Source of the DNA: Closterium sp. NIES-65
Taxonomy: Eukaryota > Streptophyta > Zygnematophyceae > Desmidiales > Closteriaceae
Assembly: GCA_948144175.1 (NCBI GenBank)
Contig: CANXME010002654.1
Coordinates: 1 to 64,000 of the forward strand
Reading direction: 5' to 3'
DNA length: 64,000 nucleotides
The translations under genes were made by a program, and so were the position numbers. The stretch's first letter is position 1. Each line of letters opens with the position of its first letter. This document shows positions 30,632 through 41,049 of the stretch, piece after piece. The notes below the pieces were generated by a model, which was not told the origin of the DNA, ran no database searches, and saw nothing but the letters and a program-made list of their open reading frames with translations.

Positions 30632-31126
30632 CGCAGTCGTTAGCGTGGACTCCCAACGTGCCGAGGAAATGTTAGCTTGGAATTGCACGCTCCGCAGACG
30701 TTAGCGTGACCCGCTGTCAGCGAAAACAGGATCGCCAGGGAAAGTAGGGAGGAACAGATTACTGCTTAGGCAATGAGGAAGGCAGAGACGAGACTAGTAG
30801 TGCAGTGCTTACACGGGAAAATCTGTGACAGCACGAATCTGGCGACGGTTGCACTGAACCGCCCAGAACCGAGCTCGTCAGCCTGTCGAGGGCGGGAAGC
30901 AAGCTGACGCAGCCCCAGCCCGTGGACAGGTGTGGGGACCACCTGACACAGAAGGGGTTGCCCGCGCGCGGGAAAAATGAAGAGAAATGCATCCGCGATG
31001 CACGAAAGAAAATAGCGTCCAGCTAGGACAGAGTACAAGTATTGGGATATCATTAGCATATACATATATAAGGGCGTGCTACATATCTGAAATGTGGAAA
31101 GCTTCCAGATAACCGTTCGGAAAACA
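30632..31126. other. Region upstream of PAS2
   Basis: About 500 bp between the PAS2 start and an LTR primer-binding site. It should hold the PAS2 5' UTR and promoter. I see no clear TATA box at a convincing distance. Confidence 0.4.
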
Positions 31127-31138
31127 CTCTGATACCAA
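31127..31138 (-). promoter_or_regulatory. Primer-binding site of an LTR element
   Basis: On the minus strand tggtatcagagt lies 1-2 nt after the LTR end. It matches the initiator-tRNA-Met primer site usual in plant Copia elements. Confidence 0.7.
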
Positions 31139-31139
31139 T

Positions 31140-31798
31140 TGTTTGGACGGTCCGAGAACAGCGTCCAGACTGAGCTTCGTCCGCACACTGTTTGTGACAC
31201 CTTTTCATACCTACGACAATTAAAGTACTCACGAAATTGTATCCATTATTACGACGCTATTGCAACCTAGGTAACAGTCAAGCAACTCGCAGACTCGTAT
31301 TCGTCAGCCAGTTAAGTCCAATACCTGTTACGTCCGTCCCTTTATCGAAATGTAATTGCCCGAGCGATTTACGGTAGGAGTGAAAATTATGCAGAAAAGG
31401 TTATATCTTGTTGGAAACAATCGGTCTTAAGCGCCTCTGTCGTGTCAAAACACCAAGGCACAAGCGAAGCAAAGCATATCGAGGCACCAGCGAGTCAACC
31501 CTCGGAGGTTGAAGTAACTGTTGGAGGTTACGCGAAAGTCAAAGGTCAGCGACCTTTGACCTGACAAATACAGCGCGACAGCAAGGACACACAACTGACT
31601 CGCTACAGAGCAGTTGCCCGAGTCGTCACTGTATCGAACCGCAACAGCAACAGTAAAGTAGTTACAATCGTATCCCTTCGTATTCCTTGTACTCTTATAT
31701 ATAATCTTGTATCTCTTTGTTTTAATCAACTTACTTTGCCCTCACATACTAGCGCAAGGTGGTTCACAATCTCTTCACTAAACGCTTCCGCTATAACA
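31140..31798 (-). mobile_element. LTR of a Copia-like element, upstream of PAS2
   Basis: On the minus strand it starts tgttatagcggaagcg and ends ccgtccaaaca (TG...CA), followed by the primer site. It is about 659 bp. No coding region of the element is recognisable on the PAS2 side, so only the LTR and primer site seem to remain. Its orientation is the same as PAS2. Confidence 0.65.
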
Positions 31799-32515
31799 GT
31801 CCTACCCAGAGTTCATCCCAGGCCCCATGAAGTCAGAGAAATTTCTCTAATTTGCCTATAAAAGTCTGATTTCTCAGACTTTTTTTTTAGTGTTGTCTGT
31901 TAAATTCAGACTTTTTTTAAAGTGTTGTTGGTTAAATTCAGAGTTTTTTTTTTAAGCCAAGTCTGCAATTTCAGAGATTTTTTTGAGTGTACTCTGATAA
32001 TTCAGAATCAAATGCGTACGGACTCTGAAACTGATTCAATGTACCTTGGCACCCACACCCACGATTTGCGCTAGTACGTGTACCTGGCTGGTCAATCACG
32101 CGTAACCTGGGACCACACATCAACAGTCAAGTTTTGTGGGCGTGGCCGCCCTGCGACGCGGTTTTTCCTACGTAAACACCAGCGCACACCCTGCTGGAGC
32201 ACCGATTGGTCCTTATGGCAGCTTCTGTGTGCCATCACGGACCGGCCTTGCACCCACGATGCTGCACTAGCCACCTACGTCACAATGCTGACAGCATTGC
32301 ACTTCTGACGCGCCTCGTCGTTGTCGTGCATGCAAGGCAACCACCCATCCACCTCAACGGGTCCTCCTTGTCTTGTCTACCGTATTGCCATCACCTTTCA
32401 ACTAGGGTTTCATCCACACCCCCTAGCTGGTGTTGACTGGCCTCAGCCAGTCCCTAGTTCTGCCTCGCGAACACATTTCTTGTTCCTGCTCGGCAGGCTC
32501 TTTCTGAACCCCGCC

Positions 32516-32872
32516 ATGGCGGTGCTGGACAATCCCGGCTCCAGCGATCCCGACCCTGATTCCCAGCCTGCCTTAACAGGCTTAGACCTTCTTCTCAGTA
32601 CGTTAGAACTCGACAAGGCAGCACGCGCCACGCCCGATACGATCCCCACACAGAAAGAACCGACGGCACCGGTTATCTCACTGTCTGCCGAACCTGTGGC
32701 AGAGACACCTGCGGAACCAACAGTGGGTGCGGCCTCGCAGCATTCGCCTCTGACCACGGCGCGCACGATCTGGAAGGGATGTCTGGGGCAAGGCTATTCA
32801 CCCCCGACGAGTACCCGCTGGATCGAGGAGAGAGGAACCGTAGGTGCATGGAGTGGCTGGAGTCGCTTGTGA
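32516..32872 (+). pseudogene. hAT-1 N-terminal coding segment
   Basis: It starts MAVLDNPGSSDPDPDSQP and continues as an acidic, Pro/Thr-rich stretch of 119 codons. There is no recognisable zinc finger. It may be the first exon or a remnant of the transposase N-terminus, or unrelated sequence; homology is not evident by eye. Confidence 0.4.
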
Positions 32873-33024
32873 CCCTTTTCAAGGCCGACCAGACCGAGGA
32901 GATCCTCCCCGACAAGCCCATGTTTGTGTAGTTCTCATGTAACTATTGTAATTGGCATTGCATATATTGTGCTTCACTATATATTCACTAAGGATCGTCT
33001 ACTGTTACTCTTCCTCCCCCACCA

Positions 33025-33525
33025 GGAATCAACAAGCGTCGTGCGGAAAAGGAGCTGCGCATGTTCTCCTCGGTGCTTGCAGGAGCCACGAAGAACGAGC
33101 GCAACTTCCACGCCGGGCTCACTACCATGCTCAAGACACCCGACTGGCGGGACAACTAACCCAACCTCGTGCTTCTATGGGTGGCAGTAGCCGTACTGCC
33201 GCTGAGCACAGTGGAGTGCAAGCGGGGATTCTCCCGCCAGAACATCATCAAGTCGTGGCAGAGAGGCGCGCTGAAAGATGCACGCCTAGGAGACCTCATG
33301 TGCATGAGTCTCATGGACTACGAGCCCAAGTGGGATGAAATTGTGACCATCTGGAGGAGCTACAAGAAGCGCAAGCCCCAAAGCAACGCTCCACTCCCGC
33401 CTGCTGGAAGGCAACAGAGCAAGAAGAGTAGGGAGGTTGATGACGAGATGGAAGTGGTAGACTTAGACGCTGAGAAAGATGCAGTTGACAGTGATGATGA
33501 CGATGGATTTGCTGACTGGATGTAG
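33025..33525 (+). pseudogene. hAT-1 C-terminal dimerisation region of a transposase
   Basis: The segment LPLSTVECKRGFSRQNIIKS and the following GALKDARLGDLMCMSLMDYE match the hAT C-terminal dimerisation domain. A Lys-rich and then acidic tail (DDDDGFADWM) and a stop at about 33,525 follow. Upstream, after a possible acceptor (cccaccag|gaatc, 33,026), an in-phase stretch reads NKRRAEKELRMFSSVLAGAT. A TAA at 33,157 interrupts that frame before PNLVLLWVAVAVLPLS. The catalytic DDE region is not present. Confidence 0.7.
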
Positions 33526-33860
33526 GTAGGGTAGTTAGTTAGTTAGTTCTATTCTAACTGTGATCTTGTGAAGGCTAAGCAACATCATTAATAGTAGTAG
33601 TAGTACTAGTATGAATGTAGGCAAAGCTGTATGAGAAGTGGAGTAGGCTTGCTTCAATATGATTACTAGGGCTACAACAAGCACGATCAGACTTTTACTT
33701 GAGTGTACTCTGAAAGTTTCAGACTTTTTTTTAAACACACTCTGACGTTTCAGACTTTTTTTTTAGACAACTCTGAGGATTTCACACTAATACTGAGAGA
33801 GAGTCTGACGAATCAGACAGGCCAAAAACGAATCTGAGGGCATGGTTCATCCCTGTAAAG

Positions 33861-34061
33861 ATCTTAAGGGCTTTTCTCAGCCCAACATGGTATGAGAGAA
33901 GTCAGGGAGAATTCAACTTCTACAAAAATACCGACAACATCAACAGGCATGGCTACACAAAAATAAAGGAGCACCTCCAACGGCTCCCAGGGCACTACTC
34001 CTACTCCACCTCCTGCCTTTGGCCTACAGACAGAGGAGGGCACAATAACAAGACCCAGGGC
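33861..34061. other. Spacer between hAT-1 and Copia-C
   Basis: About 200 bp of unique-looking sequence with no recognised feature. Confidence 0.4.
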
Positions 34062-34193
34062 TGTCAGAACATTATAGCTCATGCATATTGTGTAGGCTAT
34101 AGTGGGGTAGCCCATAAGGGGTACAACCCAATTAGGGCTAGTACTTGTACACAATTCATTCATAGTTCATTCATCCTCGTTTCAGTTTTATCA
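34062..34193 (+). repeat. 5' LTR of Copia-C, with primer site following
   Basis: It shares ggctatagtggggtag and gtacttgtac with the LTR at 47,347-47,470. It begins TG and ends CA, and the primer site starts at 34,194. Confidence 0.7.
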
Positions 34194-34369
34194 TGGTATC
34201 GAGCAGGTTCCCTCGTGGGAACTGTGCCTAGGGCCCACCAAGTCGAAAGTTTTTTTTTACTGCCCGGAGCGCGCTCTGCCCGAGTCGCGCTCCCTTCTCT
34301 GACTTCGTCGAGCCGCCCTAGCGGCCAAGTCGCGCCGCCTTAGCGGCCCCTGATTCGTCGCCCTACCTG

Positions 34370-34970
34370 CGCCCCGGCCCTGTCGCCCTACCTGCGCCCC
34401 GGCCCCGTCGCCCTACCTGCGCCCCGGCCCCGTCGCCCTACCTGCGACCCCGGCCCCGTCCCCCCCCCTTACGACCCTGGCCCCGTCGCCATACCTGCGG
34501 CCCCGGCTCTAGCCCCGTCGCCCTACCTGCGCCCCGCCCCGGCCCCGTCGCCCTACCTGTGCACCGGCCTCGTCGCCCTACCGTCGACCCGGCCCCGTCG
34601 CCCTACCTACGGCCCGGCCCCGGCCCCGTCGCCCTGCCTACGGCCCGGCCCTGTCGCCCTACCTTCGACCCGGCCCCGTCGCCCAACCTACGGCCCGGCC
34701 CCGGCCCCGTCGCCCTACCTACGGCCCGGCCCCGGCCCCGTCGCCCTACCTTCGACCCGGCCCCGTCGCCCTACCTGCGCACCGACCCTGTCGCCCTACC
34801 TTCGACCCGGCCCCGTCGCCCTACCTACGGCCCCGCCCAAACCGCCTATGCAGCCGAGCCGCCCACGCCGCTCAGCAGCTCGAGCCGCCCGTTCCACCCG
34901 AGCCACCCGAGCCGCCCGAGCCGCCCGAGCCGCCCGAGCCGCCCGAGCCGCCCGAGCCGCCTGAGCAGCT
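34370..34970. repeat. C-rich leader repeats of Copia-C
   Basis: Loose 19-bp units (ccccgtcgccctacctgcg) run to about 34,850, then a 9-bp unit (gagccgccc) at 34,880-34,970. The same style of leader occurs in Copia-E (47,580-48,460). Confidence 0.8.
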
Positions 34971-35113
34971 GAGGAGCCGAGCCGCGGGTGCCGCCGAGCC
35001 GCAGTTGCTGCCGAGCCGCCCGAGCTGACCGAATCGCCCTGTCTGGTGAGCGCAGCGCCTCTGTCACTGCACTGCCCCTGCTCTACAGTTAGCGCTGCTA
35101 GTCTACTGCTGTC

Positions 35114-36482
35114 ATGGCTACCCCTAGTGTCCTCGCTTTTGACGCCGAGGGTCGAGCCATTGACTTTGACGTCTGGGTAGATGACCTGCAGCTGTTCTTA
35201 CAGTGCGATAGGGCAGACGGTCTCTCCCTCTTTGACCTCACCTCTGGTGCCTCTCCTGCTCCTGCTGCTGATGCTGACGCCACTGTTCGCTCCCAGTGGG
35301 CCACGCGCGATGCTGCAGCACGTCTTGGTGTGCGTCGCCACCTCCCTACCTCTGAGCGTGCGCACTTTAGTCAGTACAAGAGTGCTCAGACCTTGTACGA
35401 CGCTGTAGTTGCACGCTACTCCTCCCCTGCCACTGCTGCACTGAGCCGTCTCATGCTACCGTACCTCTTCCCTGACCTTGCTGCCTTTCCCACAGTCGCT
35501 GACCTCATTACGCACCTCCGCACTAGTGACACTCGCTACCGCGCTGCGCTTCCTGCTGACTTCTGCGCCAAGAACCCTTCCCCCCCATGTACATCACTCT
35601 CTACTACATAGTCACTCGCCTCCCTGACTCCCTTCGCGTAGTCAGGGACCACTTCCTCTCAGTCTGTCCCACCACTCTCACTGTTGACCTCCTCGAGAAG
35701 TCCCTCCTAGCGGCCGAGAAGAGCATAGTCGCTGTAGGGGCCTCTTGTGGTGACCCGCGCACCCCCATCTTTGAGGGGTGTTCCCCCTCCCCCCTTCTGC
35801 CCTCTATTGCCTCTGCTGCTGCGGCCGACCTCCTTGGTCTTGAGTCGGTCGGTGCGGCGTGTGCCCCTAGCGTGAGACGCCGCTCTGGCAAGTGCAAGGG
35901 GGGCAGGGGCACTCGAGGAGCGAGCGGGGGCGGTGGAGGTGGAGGTGGAGGTGGAGGCGGCGGGGGGAGTGGGGGTGGCGATGGGAGTGGAGGTGGGGGT
36001 GGAGGTGTCGGTGGCGGCGGTGGAGGCGGAGGCGGCGGCGGCGGTGGCGGTGGGAGCGGAGGTGGCGGAGGTGGTGGCGGTGGAGGAGGCGGCGGAGGCG
36101 GCGGTAGTAGCGGAGGCGGCGGAGGCGGCGGGGGTGGCGGTGGAGCTGGTCGCGGGTCTACGCAGAGGAGTGGCTCCGGTGGTGGTCCGCGCCAGCAGCA
36201 GCAGCGTGGTCGTGAGACCCTGTCCCCTCAGCAGCTCAGTGAGTGGTACACTGCACGCCAGCGGGGTGGGGGTTTTGGTCCGTGCACCTACGTCCTGCGC
36301 ACCGGCGACCGTGCGGGTGAGCAGTGTGGGGGTGCGCACCCCACCCAGCGCTGCTTTGGCCGCCTGACGGACGCGTGGCGTCACCATTTCCCGGAGGCCA
36401 CAGAGATCCCTCGCTGGGGCAAGTTGTCTTGGGCGGGAGTTGCCATCTATGATCTTGATTTTGATACTATCCTTTCAGTCCA
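35114..36482 (+). mobile_element. Copia-C gag region with a Gly-rich linker
   Basis: Gag begins MATPSVLAFDAEGRAIDFDV and shows WVDDLQLFLQCDRADGLSLF, LYDAVVARYSSPATAALSRL and, later, YIVTRLPDSLRVVRDHFLS. These are typical of the UBN2/gag-polypeptide family of Copia. A nearly pure Gly tract (35,925-36,150) precedes a Cys/His segment, CTYVLRTGDRAGEQCGGAH then PTQRC. That segment resembles a stretched zinc knuckle. Confidence 0.8.
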
Positions 36483-37850
36483 TCTCAGCCATCACAAGGC
36501 CTTAGGCACGGTGGAATCTTGAAGAAAACGCTTGGACAGAATTCTGCCAGACATTTCGCTTTTACGAAAAACGCCGTCGCGGTTAGCACACTTTGAACTA
36601 GGACGCAGCTTAACCATCAATCGAAAGATCGGGAGCAGATCTACAATAACATGGTCTCACTCGTCAAAATTGGTTGAGAATAGATGACGATTCGTCGCTT
36701 CAAAGTCGACCACCAGCTTCGATACCACTTGTTGCTTAGGATCCGGTCAATTTGAAGACTTACGACGAACTCAAATCTCAACTAAATGCAAATCTGCTCG
36801 GTAGGATTGTGCGCGGCGGTCTTGGCTACCATTAGCAAGTTGATTCACTTGATTTCATGGTCTAGGGAGTGGAACCAACTGAAAACGTATAGCTGTTGCT
36901 TTCACTAGAAAGGATGGAGGAAGAACAAACATTAGGCATAGAATGACGAGTTGGGGGGTTTCAAGAGAACCTTGTGAGGGGAAGGCTCTCCAAATGCTTG
37001 GGAAGGATGGTGGGAACCTTCCTAGCATCAAAGAAACAACCCTCATAATGAGGTCCTTGAGGTGTCACATGCAAAATCCAATCCAATTGGATTTTACCTA
37101 GGTATTGCAACATTTGCAACTCATGCTAGAAACTTCTAGCCACCCCAATCCAAAAGTCAAACTTGCCTTCCTAACCACCCAACCAAAGATCCCTTCATAG
37201 TCATGTCCCAATAATCCGCCCAATTTAGTTAATATCCCAAATCAAGATAGAATTCCCAAATCTTGGAAATCTTGTAACTTGGGCGATCTTGGTCAGAATA
37301 AGGCGATCTTGGTATCGTTGGAAAGCTCTGGATTTATCCTGCGCGATCAAGCATTTAGAATTGGAGAAAAACACAAAGGTGATAAAATCCAACAGCCATA
37401 CATAAGGATTTATGCTCATGCAAATGACGCAAGCATGAATTGCACAAGCACACAGCAGGACGATAGGATGACATGCACGCATACTGACGTGCATATAACA
37501 CATGTCAACCCTTGCATTCTCATCAGCTTCATTCCCATTTGTCGTGCCCCGCGCTGCCCCACCGTTCCCCACCGTGCCCTCCGGTGCCTTGCCACGCGCC
37601 ACCACCTGCCATCGTTTGTGCAATGCAACATGCTAAAATCCGCTCTTCTCTACTTCGTGAATGTGCATCATCCCTCGCCGCCATTCGCCTAAGCCCACCT
37701 CCATATTTCCCCGTCTCTCCTTGCTCCCCCACTCACCTCCCCTCAATCTCACCTCCTGCCCTTGTCCCTCCCCGCCTCCCCCTCGTCCACGTCTCCTGCC
37801 ACCCTGTGCCACGCTGCTGCCTCCACACTTCTGCTGTTGCTACCCTACCA
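36483..37850 (-). mobile_element. Remnant of a minus-strand LTR element
   Basis: On the minus strand a primer-like site, tggtatcgaagc (36,717-36,728), directly follows an LTR-like end reading cctaagcaaca (LTR edge at 36,730). The right end of the LTR was not determined. The short part 36,483-36,716 would be the start of the internal region. No coding domain is visible. Confidence 0.45.
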
Positions 37851-37982
37851 TGCCTACAATGCCTACCATGCCAACCATGCCCACCATGCCTACCATGCCT
37901 ACCGTGCCTACCATGCCTACCATGCCTACCGTGCCTACCGTGCCTACCATGCCTGCCATGCCTAACCATGCCTACCATGCCT
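37846..37982. repeat. 9-bp minisatellite, left half, interrupted by hAT-2
   Basis: Units of ctaccatgc or ctaccgtgc. The array resumes at 40,934 on the far side of hAT-2. Confidence 0.9.
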
Positions 37983-38289
37983 CTAGGTTGGTATAAACGT
38001 GTTTGGCGTATATACGCGTTTCGTGTATACGCCAGCATTTGCACGCTTTACATTGGAGCGTCCTGATCGAGGATACGCTTTTCTGGGCAGGAAAAAACTT
38101 TCTCGGGCAGCGTTAAAAAACCCTTCTGGGGTTGGGTCCAGATGGGTTTCGTGCAGGGTGTGTTTTTGTTTGTTTTTTTCCTTCCCCATAATATAATCAG
38201 CAATGTCATACAAAATCAGGGATGTCTCATACTGGTCTCTCCCCACTACCCACCCTCGTCTCCCCCCCCCCCCCTTCCTTCTTTGAATG

Positions 38290-40482
38290 CTACTCATACT
38301 CGTCCTCCAAGATGTCGTCGTCATCCTCCTCCTCCTCCTCTTCCTCCTCCTCCTCCTCCTCCTCCTCCTCCTCCTCCTCCTCCTCCTCCTCCTCCTCCTC
38401 CTCCTCCTCCTCCTCCTCCTCTTCCTCCTCATCCAGCACATTGTAACCTTCGAGGATGGGGGGCTTCGGCTCATTCCCACACACATCCTTGCGCGTGTGC
38501 CAGTTGTGCACAACGTTCCAGTTGTGCGCAACAAACACCAAATCCGCACACTTGGCGGACCCTAAGCGGTTCCTGTGGGCAGTGTGGACTGAGTCCCACG
38601 ATGCCCAGCCACGCTCACAGGGTGAAGCCAAGATGGGCTATGAGAGAGAATCCGGATGGTGAGGGACGCAATGCGGGGGGCATCTGTCCCGTTCCATTGC
38701 CACCGCTTCACCATGCTGTAAGTGCCCGCCTTCACCTTCTCCCTTTGTGTCACAGCCTCCGCCATCCCGAAACTCCCCTTCATGTCCAAGATATCCCTCA
38801 GCCCGTCCCCCAACTTAACCAAGTAATCACAGGCCCCATCCCTCCCCTTCCCGTCGTGGCCAACGAGAAACTGCGCATGCTGGTGAAGGAACGCTTTGAA
38901 GACGTGCGTGCATTCGGCGTCGCTTCCAAAGATGTCTTCTTCCTAGTTCGCGGGGTTGAGGATGGCGTGCATGGCCTGCCACATGCATGGCGCACGCGAG
39001 GCTCCCGTCCCACCAGTTTTTAGGATGCGGCGGATCTGTTGCTTCTCGCTATAGCACAACTGCTTCTCATCGGCATCCACGAGAGCCCCAACGTCCTCTG
39101 TGCGTTGGAGCATCACGTCGTAGATCCTGCCCATCATCCCTTTTGCCTCCCCGTCCGTCTTGCACATCGCCTCGAAAGGGAGCTCCAGCAGCTTGGTGAA
39201 AAACTCGGCTGTTTTCCACCAAGTCGAGTCGAGTACCAATGCGGCAAACTTCTCTGCAGCCACCTTGCGCGAGCGAGCAGCCCACTCCTTCCACTCGTTG
39301 CCGAGGACCATCTGCGTGAGGGTGGAGCTGAGCTGAGAGAGACGGGAGATAGCGATGTATTGGGTCCCAAAGCGGGTCCCCGCGGGTGCGGCTGCAACAC
39401 CTTCCCCTCCACCAACTTCGGGTTCTGCAAATAACCGCGCGTCCAATGATGGTTGTGGGTGAATGTACTTATCTCCGCACCACAGTCAACCACCTTTTTC
39501 GCCCACCCCATTTTCCCCACGTCCTCCATCATCAGGTCCATGACGTGGGTGGCATAAGGAACCTGCTGAATGTGGGGCCACATCTCAATCAGCTTCTGGC
39601 ACACCGATGCGTAGTTAAAATCCCCATCCATATAGAGCGCAACGATGTTCACAGGTCCCACTTTCTCCACGACGGGTTTCAGTAACCACGCGACATATCC
39701 CCCTATCTTCTCCATGTTGTAGTCCACACACTCCTTCAGGACGGCGCAAGCGTCATTCACGAGGAGGACATTTGCCTGCGGCCTGCCACACTTGTCCGTC
39801 ATCATGTCGGACGCGATGGTAACACCCGTCTTCTTCCAGCTAGCCTTGATCCCCATCACGCCGTTCTCAGTACCCTTGCGGCAAGCGAGCAGTCCGGCCC
39901 CGCCGATGTACTTGCAATGTGGGGGAATGTAGCCGTGACCGCTGCGTGCAACCAGGTGCATAGAGTTGACGAAGAGCAGATGGTCGATGAGGTTCTCTAG
40001 GAGGCGAAATGCGGCAAACATGAGCGCAAGGCCTTTGTGTGCTTCACATTTTGCCACAGCAGCGTCGCCCTCAAGGTACTCGGTCATGCGGGCCCGTTTG
40101 CCACCAGCTTTGACCGACTCTATAGCAGCCAACACCGCGCTCTCTTTCTCTTCTGTCGCAGCAGCTTGTCCCTCGTACATCTTGCGCATCGCAAGGCAAA
40201 CATCAACAGGTGCCTTTTTGCAGAGCGTCACCTCGCGGCGCTTCATCTTCTTCCATGATCTTAGGTGTTGAGCGCATCCGATGGCGGCACCTAAAAGACA
40301 CTGAAGCAGTACTTGCACTCGTACTGTTGTGCCTTGCCCTCTTCGCGCTTGATGAGACTGAAGTGCTTAAAGACGTCGTGGACTAGATCAGGAAGGTACT
40401 CCCTTGTCCCTTGTGGACGAACCATAGAACTCTCCACTGACTGAACGGAAGGCAGGGTGAGAGGCGGACTACTTGATGCCAT
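38290..40482 (-). pseudogene. hAT-2 transposase (BED finger, DUF659-like core, hAT dimerisation domain), broken
   Basis: From ATG at 40,482 (MASSSPPLTLPSVQSV), a BED-type finger follows: VFKHFSLIKREEG, YECKYC, then CAQHLRSWKK. A long middle part (39,134-40,318) has VTIASDMMTDKCGRPQANVL and IVALYMDGDFNYASVCQKLI, matching the DUF659 region of hAT transposases. Then come AAEKFAALVLDSTWWKTAEF (about 39,200-39,270) and the dimerisation segment SPCERGWASWDSVHTAHRNR (38,565-38,625). The tail is poly-Glu, from the (tcc)n tract, ending DDDDILEDEYE. The frame changes near 40,300, near 39,385 and near 38,620, and a stop lies at 38,943. Some of these could be unrecognised introns, but most likely the copy is inactive. 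A complete transposase would cut and paste the element. Confidence 0.8.
38308..38432. repeat. (TCC)n microsatellite inside hAT-2
   Basis: About 38 trinucleotides with a few ttc interruptions. It encodes the poly-Glu tail of the hAT-2 transposase on the minus strand. Confidence 0.95.
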
Positions 40483-40933
40483 CGTAATGAGGCTAGTTGT
40501 TGGTAGCGGGAGAGGGAAACCGAATAAGATGGACGTTTTGACGAGTTGATAAATAGCATGTCGAGTGGCGGGAGATTGAGCATGAATGGTTGGACTGAAT
40601 GAATGCTGTGAGTTTGAATGCGGTAATGTGTTGGGATAGAAATGTACAAACGTGCAAACGCGACTCGATGTACGTGACCATGAATGTGCGAACGTGCAAC
40701 ATGTGAAAGTGAAATCGCGACACAAGGACATGAATCTAATTTCCTGCTACCGTAGACCTCGGACATGCAATCTGACGTCGCAGTATTTCTCACCGTGCCA
40801 TTCCACATCTTTTGGTGTGTTTGAAAAAATTGGTGTGGCGTATAGTGTATTCGCTAGCGTTTCGCGTATTGCGTGTACACGCTAGCGTATGAACGCTGAA
40901 CGCTAAAGCCCCTTAGAGTACATTCCAACTTAG

Positions 40934-41045
40934 CCATGCCTACCATGCCTACCGTGCCTACCATGCCTACCGTGTCTACCATGCCTACCATGCCTACCGT
41001 GCCTACCGTGCCTACCATGCCTACCATGCCTACCATGCCTACCAG
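40934..41045. repeat. 9-bp minisatellite, right half
   Basis: Units of ctaccatgc or ctaccgtgc continue the array interrupted by hAT-2. Confidence 0.9.
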
Positions 41046-41049
41046 TCAC

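Larger units (their letters stand above)
31805..33860 (+). mobile_element. hAT-1: reduced hAT-like DNA transposon
   Basis: A short coding region (32,516-33,525) is bordered by AT-rich flanks carrying repeats of tcagacttttttt (31,880-32,000 and 33,685-33,770). The flanks resemble each other, and the outer ends share only a loose inverted similarity (cagagttcatccc at left, cagggatgaacc read inward from the right). I could not find matching 8-bp target duplications, so the exact ends are uncertain. Compared with a full hAT transposase (600 residues or more) most of the catalytic region is missing, so this looks like an internal deletion derivative. Confidence 0.6.
34062..36482 (+). mobile_element. 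Copia-C: 5' part of a Copia element (LTR, primer site, gag)
   Basis: A short 5' LTR of 132 bp (34,062-34,193; tgtcagaacatt to ttttatca) is followed at once by a primer site, tggtatcgagcagg. A long C-rich leader (34,260-35,100) and gag (35,114 on) follow. The element ends abruptly near 36,482 next to another LTR-type sequence. The LTR is clearly related to that of Copia-E at 47,347. It is a fossil lacking its pol region. Confidence 0.8.
37983..40933 (-). mobile_element. hAT-2: hAT transposon with TIRs and 8-bp target duplication
   Basis: The left end is ctaggttggtat and the right end, read inward, is ctaagttggaat. Both ends are flanked by ccatgcct (37,975-37,982 and 40,934-40,941), an 8-bp duplication as hAT elements make. 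The host sequence is itself a 9-bp repeat containing that word, so the duplication is weaker proof than usual. Subterminal segments at both ends carry related cgtttcg(t/c)gtat-type palindromic words. The element is 2,951 bp and encodes a transposase on the minus strand. Confidence 0.8.

Noticed and set aside
31790-33870. 8-bp target duplication for hAT-1
   Set aside because: Sequences next to the best candidate termini do not match, so the borders are left open.
35890-36370. Trp/Arg-rich and Val/Glu/Ala-rich overlapping frames
   Set aside because: They are alternative frames of the ggn-repeat coding for the poly-Gly linker of Copia-C gag.
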